64,000 nt of DNA, taken from positions 20,757 through 84,756 of the forward strand of contig JACCVV010000016.1 in assembly GCA_013697955.1 (NCBI GenBank). The letters run 5' to 3'. Shown here in pieces: positions 55,851-64,000 of this stretch. The DNA comes from Tatlockia sp. (GTDB taxonomy: Bacteria > Pseudomonadota > Gammaproteobacteria > Legionellales > Legionellaceae). A model generated the notes under the pieces. The model saw only the letters and a list, made by a program, of their open reading frames with translations, had not been told where the DNA came from and made no database searches. A program made the position numbers and the translations under genes. The number at the start of each line of letters is the position of its first letter. The first letter of the stretch is position 1.

Positions 55851-56738
55851 GTGACAAAAGAACAGGATTTGGAGCGGGCTGAGCGTCGTGCCAAACGTGA
55901 AATTCGTAAACAGAAACAGCGTGAAGCTAATATTAATCGCGCGCAGAAAATGCATAAAGCGCGTATTGCTGCAAGCGATTTAATTTGTCAAACCCCAGAC
56001 CTTCCAACCATTAATGTCGGATGTTCTGGTTGGTTTTACTGGCACTGGCGGGGGCAATTTTACCCCGAAGATATGCCTACTAAAGACTGGTTTAACCACT
56101 ACAGCGATAATTTTGAAACAGTGGAACTGAATGCTCCTTTTTATTCCTGGCCTACTATTGCTAATGTCGCTATTTGGCAACGACAGGCGGGGATCAAAAA
56201 ATTTGTTTATACTGTAAAAGTCTGTGAACTAATTACCCATATAAAGCGTTTTACTGGCACGAAAACCTTGGTTCAAGACTTTGGCTATATTTCTGATTTA
56301 CTAGAACCACGTATGGGCTGTTTTCTTTATCAATTACCCCCCAGCTTTCACTATACTCCAGCTCGATTGCGCCAAATTGTTATTCAATTAGATCCCCGAC
56401 TACGCAATGTTGTTGAATTTCGGCATATCAGTTGGTGGAATGAAGAGGTTTATACTGCATTCCGGGAAGCAGGAATCATTTTTTGTTCCTGCAGTGGCCC
56501 ACGTTTACCTGAGGAGTTAATTTCTACAACGGATGAGGTTTATATACGCTTTCATGGTAGAAAAAAATGGTATTTGTATGATTACAGCGAAGAGGAGCTT
56601 ATTGACTGGGCAAAGCGAATTTCCCAAAGTGGTGCTAAACGTATTTGGGCTTATTTTAATAATGACCGCGAAGGTTTTGCCATTGATAATGCCAAAACTT
56701 TTATAAGAATTCTTCAACTGTCACCCAATATTGGTTAA
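55851..56738 (+). CDS. yecE: DUF72 family protein (YecE-like)
   Basis: A GTG at 55851 preceded by AAGGAAG is the likely start; an ATG at 55827 lacks a ribosome site. The 295-aa product has a basic helical N-terminus (about 45 residues rich in Arg/Lys) and the DUF72 TIM-barrel: INVGCSGWFYWHWRGQFYP, FETVELNAPFYSWP, and VEFRHISWW. The C-terminal VYIRFHGRKKWYLYDYSEEE is also typical. The function of this family is unknown. Confidence 0.88.
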   Translation: MTKEQDLERAERRAKREIRKQKQREANINRAQKMHKARIAASDLICQTPDLPTINVGCSGWFYWHWRGQFYPEDMPTKDWFNHYSDNFETVELNAPFYSWPTIANVAIWQRQAGIKKFVYTVKVCELITHIKRFTGTKTLVQDFGYISDLLEPRMGCFLYQLPPSFHYTPARLRQIVIQLDPRLRNVVEFRHISWWNEEVYTAFREAGIIFCSCSGPRLPEELISTTDEVYIRFHGRKKWYLYDYSEEELIDWAKRISQSGAKRIWAYFNNDREGFAIDNAKTFIRILQLSPNIG

Positions 56739-57038
56739 CCCAAAAATGGAAATTTTTTAAAAAGTCATTAGAGTAAATCTCTTTTTACTCAATCTGACAG
56801 TTTTAAAAAAATTCAAAATGATCGAGCAGAAAAAGTATTATCCTAAAGCCTAATTTTGTATGTGGAGGAAAATGCAGTTAAGAGTTAGCCCTATAAATCA
56901 ATACGATAGTATTCTGAGGGGTATTTTTCGCAGAATAATTAATTAATAATGCCACTCTTAATATACCAATTCATAGATAAGACCAAGCTAAAGGAAGTTA
57001 GGAAGTGTCCAAGTATTGACTATAACCTCCTAATACTT
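56739..57038. other. 300-base gap with one tiny ORF candidate
   Basis: The gap starts with a weak inverted repeat (GAGTAAA/TTTACTC near 56770-56790) that may end the DUF72 transcript. The rest is AT-rich and holds only the 24-codon ORF listed separately. No terminator was seen for obgE, which ends at 57039. Confidence 0.4.
56872..56946 (+). CDS. Possible 24-aa small protein with strong ribosome site
   Basis: A GTGGAGGAA site lies 3 bases before ATG 56872. The reading frame encodes 24 residues (MQLRVSPINQYDSILRGIF then RRIIN) and ends with TAA. The very good ribosome site is unusual for chance sequence. It could be a genuine small basic protein or the leftover start of a lost gene. No relatives are known to me. 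Confidence 0.28.
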   Translation: MQLRVSPINQYDSILRGIFRRIIN

Positions 57039-58269
<1,231 letters not shown>

Positions 58270-58548
58270 TTAATTTTCTACTGCTTCATTCTCAACCGCT
58301 TTAATTGTCACAAACCTGCGATTTTTTGCGCCTTTAACAGTAAATTGAACAAGTCCGCTTACCAAGGCAAATAAGGTGTGATCACGGCCACAACCTACGT
58401 TTTCGCCTGGATGAAAACAAGTACCGCGTTGACGTACAATGATTTCACCTGCATTTACCATTTGACCGCCGAAACGTTTAACGCCAAGGAACTTAGGATT
58501 CGAGTCACGGCCGTTACGTGTACTACCGCCTGCTTTCTTATGAGCCAT
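58270..58548 (-). CDS. rpmA: 50S ribosomal protein L27
   Basis: The 92-aa product begins [20 protein letters not shown], with the L27 signature [20 protein letters not shown] and [17 protein letters not shown]. The N-terminus reaches the peptidyl-transferase centre. It lies 14 bases after rplU and is followed by a spacer and a strong terminator before obgE. Confidence 0.98.
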   Translation of the reverse strand: MAHKKAGGSTRNGRDSNPKFLGVKRFGGQMVNAGEIIVRQRGTCFHPGENVGCGRDHTLFALVSGLVQFTVKGAKNRRFVTIKAVENEAVEN

Positions 58549-58562
58549 TTCTTTCCCCTTTA

Positions 58563-58871
58563 CTAACCAATCGCAGTAATTTTTACTTGCGTATAATATT
58601 GTCGATGACCCATTTGTTTCATGTGGTGCTTACGACGACGAAATTTAATAATTTTGATTTTTTTATGGCGGCCATGCTCAAGCACTTCAGCTTTTACTGC
58701 AGCCTTTTCAATGAGAGGGGTACCTAAAGTGACTTTGTCGCCATCACTAAGCATGATAACCTCAGCAAAGCTGATTTCTTTGCCAACTTCTTCGGACAAC
58801 AGCTCTAATTTGATAATATCGCCTTCTTTTACACGGTATTGCTTACCGCCCGATCTAATTACAGCGTACAT
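58563..58871 (-). CDS. rplU: 50S ribosomal protein L21
   Basis: The 102-aa product begins [20 protein letters not shown] and ends with the RNA-binding signature [20 protein letters not shown] then [13 protein letters not shown]. It is the first gene of the rplU-rpmA unit and has a clear sigma70-type promoter about 50 bases upstream. Confidence 0.98.
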   Translation of the reverse strand: MYAVIRSGGKQYRVKEGDIIKLELLSEEVGKEISFAEVIMLSDGDKVTLGTPLIEKAAVKAEVLEHGRHKKIKIIKFRRRKHHMKQMGHRQYYTQVKITAIG

Positions 58872-58923
58872 AAGTCTCTCTCCAACTCGCCTGCGTGGCT
58901 TTTACAATTCAATAAAGTCGCAT

Positions 58924-58952
58924 ATTCTATTAAATTACGACAACGACTTCAA
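58924..58952 (-). promoter_or_regulatory. Sigma70-type promoter for rplU-rpmA
   Basis: On the minus strand TTGAAG (58952-58947), a 17-base spacer and TAGAAT (58929-58924). The rplU ATG is about 50 bases downstream. The -35 occupies almost the same bases as the -35 of the divergent rplY promoter. Confidence 0.65.
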
Positions 58953-58976
58953 GTTGTATTTAAAATATTGTATACT
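58948..58976 (+). promoter_or_regulatory. Sigma70-type promoter for rplY
   Basis: On the plus strand TTCAAG (58948-58953), a 17-base spacer and TATACT (58971-58976), a near-consensus -10. The rplY start codon lies about 150 bases downstream, so a long leader is expected. Confidence 0.6.
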
Positions 58977-59126
58977 GCGCCACCCTTTTGTTGTTTTAGA
59001 TCTTTATTCTGGTCGCGGATAGAGAGAGAAACTACAGGTTAAAGGTTCAATGTAATCGCTTATCTCCTGAGTAATTTAATGAAGGCAGATTCAGCGTTAC
59101 AGAATTCATCAATTATGGAGACTAAA

Positions 59127-59789
59127 ATGTCAACAATCCTTTTAGAAGCTGAATCAAGATCAGACATAGGGAAAGGTGCGAGCCGCCGCCTACGCCGTCT
59201 TGAAAATAAAATACCCGCTGTTATTTACGGTGGCGACACAAAGCCTCAATCAGTTCATTTATTACAGAATAAAGTATTCAAAGCCCTGGAAAACGAAAGT
59301 ATTTATTCCAGCGTATTTGATATAAGTGTCGATGGCAAAGCCCAGCAAGTGATCCTGAAAAGCCTGCAGCGTCATCCTTACAAGCCCGTTATTCTCCATA
59401 TGGATCTACAACGTGTTTCCGCATCAGATGTATTGGTTAAACAAATTCCCCTACATTTTATAAATGAAGAAAATTCCAAAGGCGTTAAAGCTGGTGGTAT
59501 TGTCACCCATACCATGAATCAGGTTGAAGTGCGTTGCCAGGCTAAAAATCTTCCGGAGTTTATCGAAGTTGATATGACTGATGTCAGCATGAATGATGTG
59601 GTTCACCTTTCTGATTTGAAACTTGCTAAAGGTGTAGAACTAACTATTGATGTTGTTGACGGAAGCCATGACTTACCTGTTGTCAGTATTCATGCTCCTA
59701 GAGCTGCTATGGTTGAAGAAACTCTAGAAGCAGAAGAAGAAACTGCTGCTCCAGAAGCCAAAGCTGAAGAAGGTAAAGACAGCGAATAA
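59127..59789 (+). CDS. rplY: 50S ribosomal protein L25 (Ctc form)
   Basis: The ATG at 59127 with GGAG upstream gives MSTILLEAESRSDIGKGASR. A longer frame from 59079 is unlikely. The 220-aa product has the L25 5S-rRNA-binding domain (RRLRRLENKIPAVIYGG, and HPYKPVILHMDLQRV). The additional C-terminal TL5/Ctc domain (about residues 95-190) and an Ala/Glu-rich tail follow. The longer Ctc form is usual in many gammaproteobacteria outside the enterics. Confidence 0.95.
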   Translation: MSTILLEAESRSDIGKGASRRLRRLENKIPAVIYGGDTKPQSVHLLQNKVFKALENESIYSSVFDISVDGKAQQVILKSLQRHPYKPVILHMDLQRVSASDVLVKQIPLHFINEENSKGVKAGGIVTHTMNQVEVRCQAKNLPEFIEVDMTDVSMNDVVHLSDLKLAKGVELTIDVVDGSHDLPVVSIHAPRAAMVEETLEAEEETAAPEAKAEEGKDSE

Positions 59790-59804
59790 AGCTCGCTTTT
59801 ACTT

Positions 59805-59827
59805 AAAGGTGGGTGAACCCCACCTTT
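59805..59827 (+). terminator. Terminator hairpin after rplY
   Basis: AAAGGTGGG and CCCACCTTT pair around a short loop, followed by GCTTTTAATT. It begins 16 bases after the rplY stop and precedes pth. Stem strength is good and the T-run is short. Confidence 0.65.
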
Positions 59828-59859
59828 GCTTTTAATTAACATTTTTTTAGACAGATCTC

Positions 59860-60429
59860 ATGGCAATAAAACTTATTATCGGTTTACGAAATCCCGGTTC
59901 TGCCTATGAGCAAACTAGACATAATGCTGGTGGCTGGCTGGTCGAAGCATTAACCCAACGTCACAACGCTTCTTTTAAAACTGAAAAAAAACTCCATTGC
60001 GAAATAGCCAATGTAGACATCGGCAACCATTCATGCAAGACGCTCCTTCCTTTAACCTTTATGAATCATAGCGGTTTATCGGTTAGAGAAGTATGTCAAT
60101 TTTACCGTATAAACCCGGATGAAATTATTGTGGTTCATGATGATTTGGATTTGGCGCCGGGACGCATAAAAATTAAAACCGGTGGTGGTCATGGAGGCCA
60201 TAACGGTATAAGAGACATTATCCAACAAATTGGAAGTTCTGATTTCCATCGCTTACGCGTAGGAATTGGACATCCTGGGCATAAGGATCTGGTTTTAAAT
60301 TTTGTTTTAGGAAAGCCTTCTCAAGAAGACAGACAATTAATTTATGATGCGATTGATCGCGGTATTTCCTCAATTGGGACAGCTATAAGCGGCGATATTG
60401 CCAAAGCTATGAATTTTATAAATAGTTAA
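59860..60429 (+). CDS. pth: Peptidyl-tRNA hydrolase
   Basis: Pth frees tRNA from peptidyl-tRNA that has dropped off ribosomes. The 189-aa product has IIGLRNPGSAYEQTRHNAGG, including the catalytic His in RHNAG. LTFMNHSGLSVREV, HDDLDLAPGRIKIKTGGGHG and HNGIRDIIQQIGSSDFHRLR follow, with the catalytic Asp. All key residues are intact. It lies between rplY and ychF, a standard order. Confidence 0.97.
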   Translation: MAIKLIIGLRNPGSAYEQTRHNAGGWLVEALTQRHNASFKTEKKLHCEIANVDIGNHSCKTLLPLTFMNHSGLSVREVCQFYRINPDEIIVVHDDLDLAPGRIKIKTGGGHGGHNGIRDIIQQIGSSDFHRLRVGIGHPGHKDLVLNFVLGKPSQEDRQLIYDAIDRGISSIGTAISGDIAKAMNFINS

Positions 60430-60475
60430 CTAAACCCGAATCGGGATTTAGGATAAAGAACCGGTTAATCACCGG
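60430..60475 (+). other. Two adjacent hairpins between pth and ychF
   Basis: CTAAACCCGA/TCGGGATTTAG (60430-60451, one bulge) and CCGGT/ACCGG (60461-60475, perfect) follow the pth stop directly. Neither has a T-run. They may slow decay or adjust read-through into ychF, whose ATG is at 60502. Confidence 0.4.
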
Positions 60476-60501
60476 CAAAATTTGAATTGATGAGGTGTCA
60501 A

Positions 60502-61593
60502 ATGGGATTTAAGTGTGGAATTGTTGGATTGCCGAATGTTGGTAAATCGACTTTATTTAATGCCTTAACAAAAGCAGGTATAGAAGCTGCAAATTACCCT
60601 TTTTGTACCATTGAACCTAATGTCGGCATCGTAACGGTTCCCGATCCTCGCCTGGACGCCTTATCTGCAATCGTAAAACCGCAGCAAGTGGTTCCCGCAA
60701 CCATGCAATTTGTTGATATTGCAGGCCTTGTGAAAGGTGCGTCCTGTGGTGAAGGTCTTGGTAATCAGTTTCTAGCCAACATTCGCGAAACGGATGCCAT
60801 TGCTCATGTAGTTCGTTGCTTTGAAAACAATGATGTTATCCATGTTGAAGGACGAGTTGATCCAATTAATGATATTGAAGTAATTAACACTGAACTAGCC
60901 CTTGCCGACATGGATACTGTTGAAAAAGCGCTGATGAAAGCGAATAAAAATAGCAGAAGCGGTAATAAAGATGCCATTTCTGAAAAACAAACTCTTGATA
61001 AGATAAAAGCACATCTGGACTTAGGCTTAGCGGTCCGTACTCTGGATTTAACTCCAGCTGAAGAACTTGTAGCTCGTCGACTCTTTCTTTTAACCGCTAA
61101 ACCAGTCCTTTATATCGCAAACGTTGACGATAATGGTTATCAAAATAATCCTCTGTTGGATAAGGTTATTGCTTTAGCTGAAAAAGAAAATGCCTCAGTT
61201 GTTTCACTAAGCGCAGCAACAGAAGCAGAATTAGTGGATTTGGATGAGGCTGACCGTAAAGAATTTATGGATGATTTAGGCCTTGAAGAACCTGGTTTAC
61301 ATCGCGTAATCCGCGCAGGTTATGAACTTTTAGGTCTGCAAACCTATTTTACTGCCGGCGTCAAAGAAGTTAGAGCCTGGACAATCCCCAAAGGAGCGAC
61401 TGCCCCACAGGCTGCAGCTGTTATTCACACTGATTTTGAAAAGGGTTTTATACGTGCAGAAGTGATTGCCTATGAAGCCTTTACAGCGAATAAAGGCGAA
61501 CAAGGAGCAAAAGAAGCTGGAAAATTGCGTCTTGAAGGTAAAGAGTACATTGTTGCAGATGGTGACGTCATGCATTTTCGCTTTAATGTTTAA
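60502..61593 (+). CDS. ychF: GTPase/ATPase YchF
   Basis: The ATG at 60502 after TGAGGTG gives [20 protein letters not shown], the family start. The 363-aa product is an Obg-related OLA1/YchF protein. It has [20 protein letters not shown] and a NVDD sequence in place of the NKxD guanine motif, which explains the ATP preference of this family. The C-terminal TGS domain contains [18 protein letters not shown]. It is involved in ribosome binding and stress responses. Length is normal. Confidence 0.97.
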   Translation: MGFKCGIVGLPNVGKSTLFNALTKAGIEAANYPFCTIEPNVGIVTVPDPRLDALSAIVKPQQVVPATMQFVDIAGLVKGASCGEGLGNQFLANIRETDAIAHVVRCFENNDVIHVEGRVDPINDIEVINTELALADMDTVEKALMKANKNSRSGNKDAISEKQTLDKIKAHLDLGLAVRTLDLTPAEELVARRLFLLTAKPVLYIANVDDNGYQNNPLLDKVIALAEKENASVVSLSAATEAELVDLDEADRKEFMDDLGLEEPGLHRVIRAGYELLGLQTYFTAGVKEVRAWTIPKGATAPQAAAVIHTDFEKGFIRAEVIAYEAFTANKGEQGAKEAGKLRLEGKEYIVADGDVMHFRFNV

Positions 61594-61604
61594 TTAAACC
61601 AATA

Positions 61605-62741
61605 ATGTATCTACCTCCAATTTTTATACTCCTCACAGCCCTTAAGACTTCAACAAGTTGGGCTAACCAACCTTGTCCAGAATTGATAAAAAACTGGATT
61701 AATACCAATGCTCCCAATTATAACATTCAAGGATTAAGCCTGAGTATCATTGAGGCTAAGGGTAAAATTTGCACCTTAGCTTACGTTTTTAGATCAAAAT
61801 TAACCCATGCAAAAGTTAATGAAAAAACCTTGTTTAATGCCGCCTCAATCAGCAAGCCCCTAACTGCCTCCGTTGCATTGAAGGTTTTTTCCCAAAATAA
61901 TTTTGATATTAACAAACCTATTAATAATTATTTGAAAAGTTGGAAGCTTCAAGCGCCGGAAGATCTGGATCCAGAAAAGGTAACTTTAAAAAATCTATTA
62001 AATCATAGTTCCGGCCTGACCGGCTTTCGCTGCATTGGATATAAACAGAATCAGCCCTTTCCGACCCTTTTAGAAGCTCTTGATGGTAAACCGCCTGCAA
62101 ATACCCCGGCTGTAACATTAGTCTCTAAACCCAACACCCAATATTTATATTCGCCGGCTGCCTATATGATTGTGGAGCAAAGTTTAACTGACATCCTAAG
62201 AAAACCTTTTAGTCAAATTATGAAGGAAGAACTATTAAATCCTCTACTGATGACTCACAGTACCTTTGAACAACCCCTTCCTAAAAAATATTTTAAAAAC
62301 CTTGCTTATCCCTATTTACCCAATGGTGAATTGATTGCAGGTGGACCGCTTAATTTTGCTGCGAAAGCGGCCGGTGGACTTTGGACTACGGCAGCTGATC
62401 TAAGTCGTTTTTTATTAGCCATTCAACATTCATTAAAAGCAATGGAATCAACAAATCTTACCAAATTGTATTTGACCCCTCTATTTTCAAAAAACTGGGG
62501 CTTAGGCATTCAGGTCAATCTGGATAAAAACGGATCTGAAACAGAAAAAGGCTCATATTTTGGCCACGGCGGTTTCAATTCGGGTTATTTATCTTATATG
62601 TTGGCAAGCAAGGATGAGCCTGTGGGCTTTGCTGTTCTTATCAATACAGCTCCATTAATGACAACTAAGGGCGAAGTTGTTCAGTTTGGATTTATTAAAG
62701 CACTGAATAAGCAGATTTCTACTTTGTATGATTGGCATTAA
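61605..62741 (+). CDS. Exported serine hydrolase of the class C beta-lactamase family
   Basis: The 378-aa product has an N-terminal signal-like stretch (about residues 1-20, ending SWA). The SxxK motif of the AmpC/serine-hydrolase fold is at Ser81-Ile-Ser-Lys84 in FNAASISKPLTAS. NLLNHSSGLTGF follows, and a YSPAAYMIVEQ segment stands where YxN is usual (Asn replaced). The third motif is HGGFNSGY. It may act as an esterase, peptidase or amidase rather than a resistance enzyme. It starts 11 bases after ychF. Confidence 0.85.
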   Translation: MYLPPIFILLTALKTSTSWANQPCPELIKNWINTNAPNYNIQGLSLSIIEAKGKICTLAYVFRSKLTHAKVNEKTLFNAASISKPLTASVALKVFSQNNFDINKPINNYLKSWKLQAPEDLDPEKVTLKNLLNHSSGLTGFRCIGYKQNQPFPTLLEALDGKPPANTPAVTLVSKPNTQYLYSPAAYMIVEQSLTDILRKPFSQIMKEELLNPLLMTHSTFEQPLPKKYFKNLAYPYLPNGELIAGGPLNFAAKAAGGLWTTAADLSRFLLAIQHSLKAMESTNLTKLYLTPLFSKNWGLGIQVNLDKNGSETEKGSYFGHGGFNSGYLSYMLASKDEPVGFAVLINTAPLMTTKGEVVQFGFIKALNKQISTLYDWH

Positions 62742-62812
62742 ATTGACCAATTATTGCTTAAGTTAGACATTAGTGTATCATAAAAGTACATTTATGCTTT
62801 GGGTTCTTAATT

Positions 62813-64000
62813 ATGTCTTATGGTAAGCACAATGATGAGTATTCTTATTTATTAAAATTTAAATTGTTAGGTGACTCTGGAGTAAGCAAAACCCCCTTAC
62901 TTCTCGCTTTACTGATGACGAATTTACAGAAAGCTTTATTTCACATATTGGTGTCGATTATAAATTAAAGACAATTGAAAATAATTATGGCCTTTGTAAA
63001 TTACAAATTTGGGATATTTCACACAGAGAACGATATAGTGATGCTTCAAAACAAGCCTTTCACAACATGAGCCTTGCATTTATCATTGTTTTTGATCTAA
63101 CTAACCCAGAATCGTTTAATAATATTCAAAAATTGATCCAAGAGGTACAAAAGATAAGCGATTCACCCACAATTATTATCGTTGGTAACAAATCTGATCT
63201 GAAAAGTGAAAGAAAGATAAGTTATGAAGATGTTTTTGAATTTTTCCAACAGCTGAATTTACAATACAATTAAAACGATCCGCTTAAGTTCAACTGAAGA
63301 TTTATGCGCCATCCTGCAACGATATAGTGAGGCCTCTCAGAAAATTAATTTTAACGAAATGACCCGCTTTTTTTCGCCGCCCAAAACAGGCTTGGCAACA
63401 ATCTGTGATAATTTACTCGATAAAATTAAAATCCAAATAAGCTATCTGTAGAAAAATTGAATCAAATTGATGAAGCTAATCAAAAAAACCTGAAGCGCTT
63501 GGCAGAAACTATAAAGAGTATTCATGATAAATTCGGATTGATGCAGAACGTAAATGGGAAGCAGATACCGCTAGGCGGTAGCCTCTTTACCGGTATTTTT
63601 GGAAATGAACCAACGCAAATTGAGCAAAAACTTAGATCTGATATGATTTTAATTGCTCAAAGGTACGCAATCACTGATCCTAATACAGCAACTAACCGAT
63701 TGATCGCTCTAAAACAACAGCTAAACGGTTTTGATGCCAGTCAAAGTGAAACTATTGCTAAAGCTAAAAAGGACGTTCTTGCAATCGAGAATAGAGCCTG
63801 TAAAAATAATTGTGTAACTGCAAATTCTAAATTAACTTATCGCGCAGCGATGAGAAAAATAAGGAAAAAGCATTGGACCAACAATTTGATATAAGACCTG
63901 AATTAATTGATGAATTAGCAAAATCAATTTAAAACGGAAAAAGATTTAGCAGCATTATCCAAACATCTTCTCAAACTGACTGTTGAGCGTGCGATGCATG
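62813..64000 (+). pseudogene. Decayed Rab-like small GTPase gene, probable former effector
   Basis: From ATG 62813 the frame reads YSYLLKFKLLGDSGVSKTPL, a Rab P-loop. After a one-base loss near 62904 it continues in another frame as RFTDDEFTESFISHIGVDYK, LQIWDISHRERY, AFIIVFDLTNPESFNNIQ and IIIVGNKSDL. Further frame changes near 63264, 63430 and 63865, and a stop near 63930, break the C-terminal part. That part looks helical and runs off the window. The GTPase motifs are also altered: GVSKT for GVGKT and DISHR for DTAGQ. NKSD is intact. It resembles eukaryotic Rab proteins and is now inactive. Confidence 0.8.

Noticed and set aside
62742..62812. CTTAAGTTA-N2-CATTAGTGT before the Rab-like pseudogene as a PmrA box
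   Set aside because: Too many mismatches to the consensus in both halves.

Overview
The window looks like a chromosomal segment of a Legionella-type gammaproteobacterium. It is AT-rich, with a dense set of gammaproteobacterial housekeeping genes. Mixed in are genes typical of an intracellular pathogen with many secreted effectors: an F-box/ankyrin protein, an ankyrin/YopJ-like protein, a repeat-rich protein and a decayed Rab-like GTPase. Two of these genes have sequences upstream that match the tandem binding site of the Legionella response regulator PmrA. The genus is an inference; no species is claimed. I saw no rRNA, tRNA, CRISPR array or intact insertion sequence.

Layout. 0-4.3 kb: yicC (cut by the window edge), rph, yggS, proC, yggT and small proteins. 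4.4-8.6 kb: an RND efflux adaptor and pump. 8.6-13.2 kb: the F-box/ankyrin gene and a secreted subtilisin-like protease. 13.3-21.3 kb, minus strand: grpE-dnaK-dnaJ-carA-metK-ahcY, with heat-shock (sigma32) promoters before both grpE and dnaK. 21.4-28.3 kb: class II DAHP synthase, a YheT-like hydrolase, hemE, folB and an unusual P1B-like ATPase. 28.3-38 kb: an accessory, partly decaying zone. It holds a 12-residue-repeat protein, a frameshifted phosphotransferase, an acetyltransferase with an internal deletion, an argS gene without its catalytic core, a beta-lactamase-like protein with Cys in place of the nucleophilic Ser, and three tandem secreted paralogues. 38-49 kb: a DUF255 protein, a PerM-type membrane protein, recG, the ankyrin/YopJ-like gene, a PP-loop/TusA pair, and CDF and ZIP metal transporters. 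49-62.8 kb: radA, xseB-ispA, mscS, cinA, DUF72, obgE, rpmA/rplU divergent from rplY, pth, ychF and a serine hydrolase. 62.8-64 kb: the Rab-like pseudogene, which runs off the window.

How the genes fit together. The housekeeping blocks cover protein folding, the S-adenosylmethionine cycle, tetrapyrrole and folate synthesis, ribosome assembly and recombination. The accessory genes appear aimed at a eukaryotic host. F-box plus ankyrin suggests recruitment of host ubiquitin ligase, and the YopJ-like fold suggests acetylation of host proteins. The strongest unusual items are the ankyrin/YopJ-like fusion, the core-less ArgS, the Cys-nucleophile class A beta-lactamase homologue, and the two matched PmrA-type promoters.
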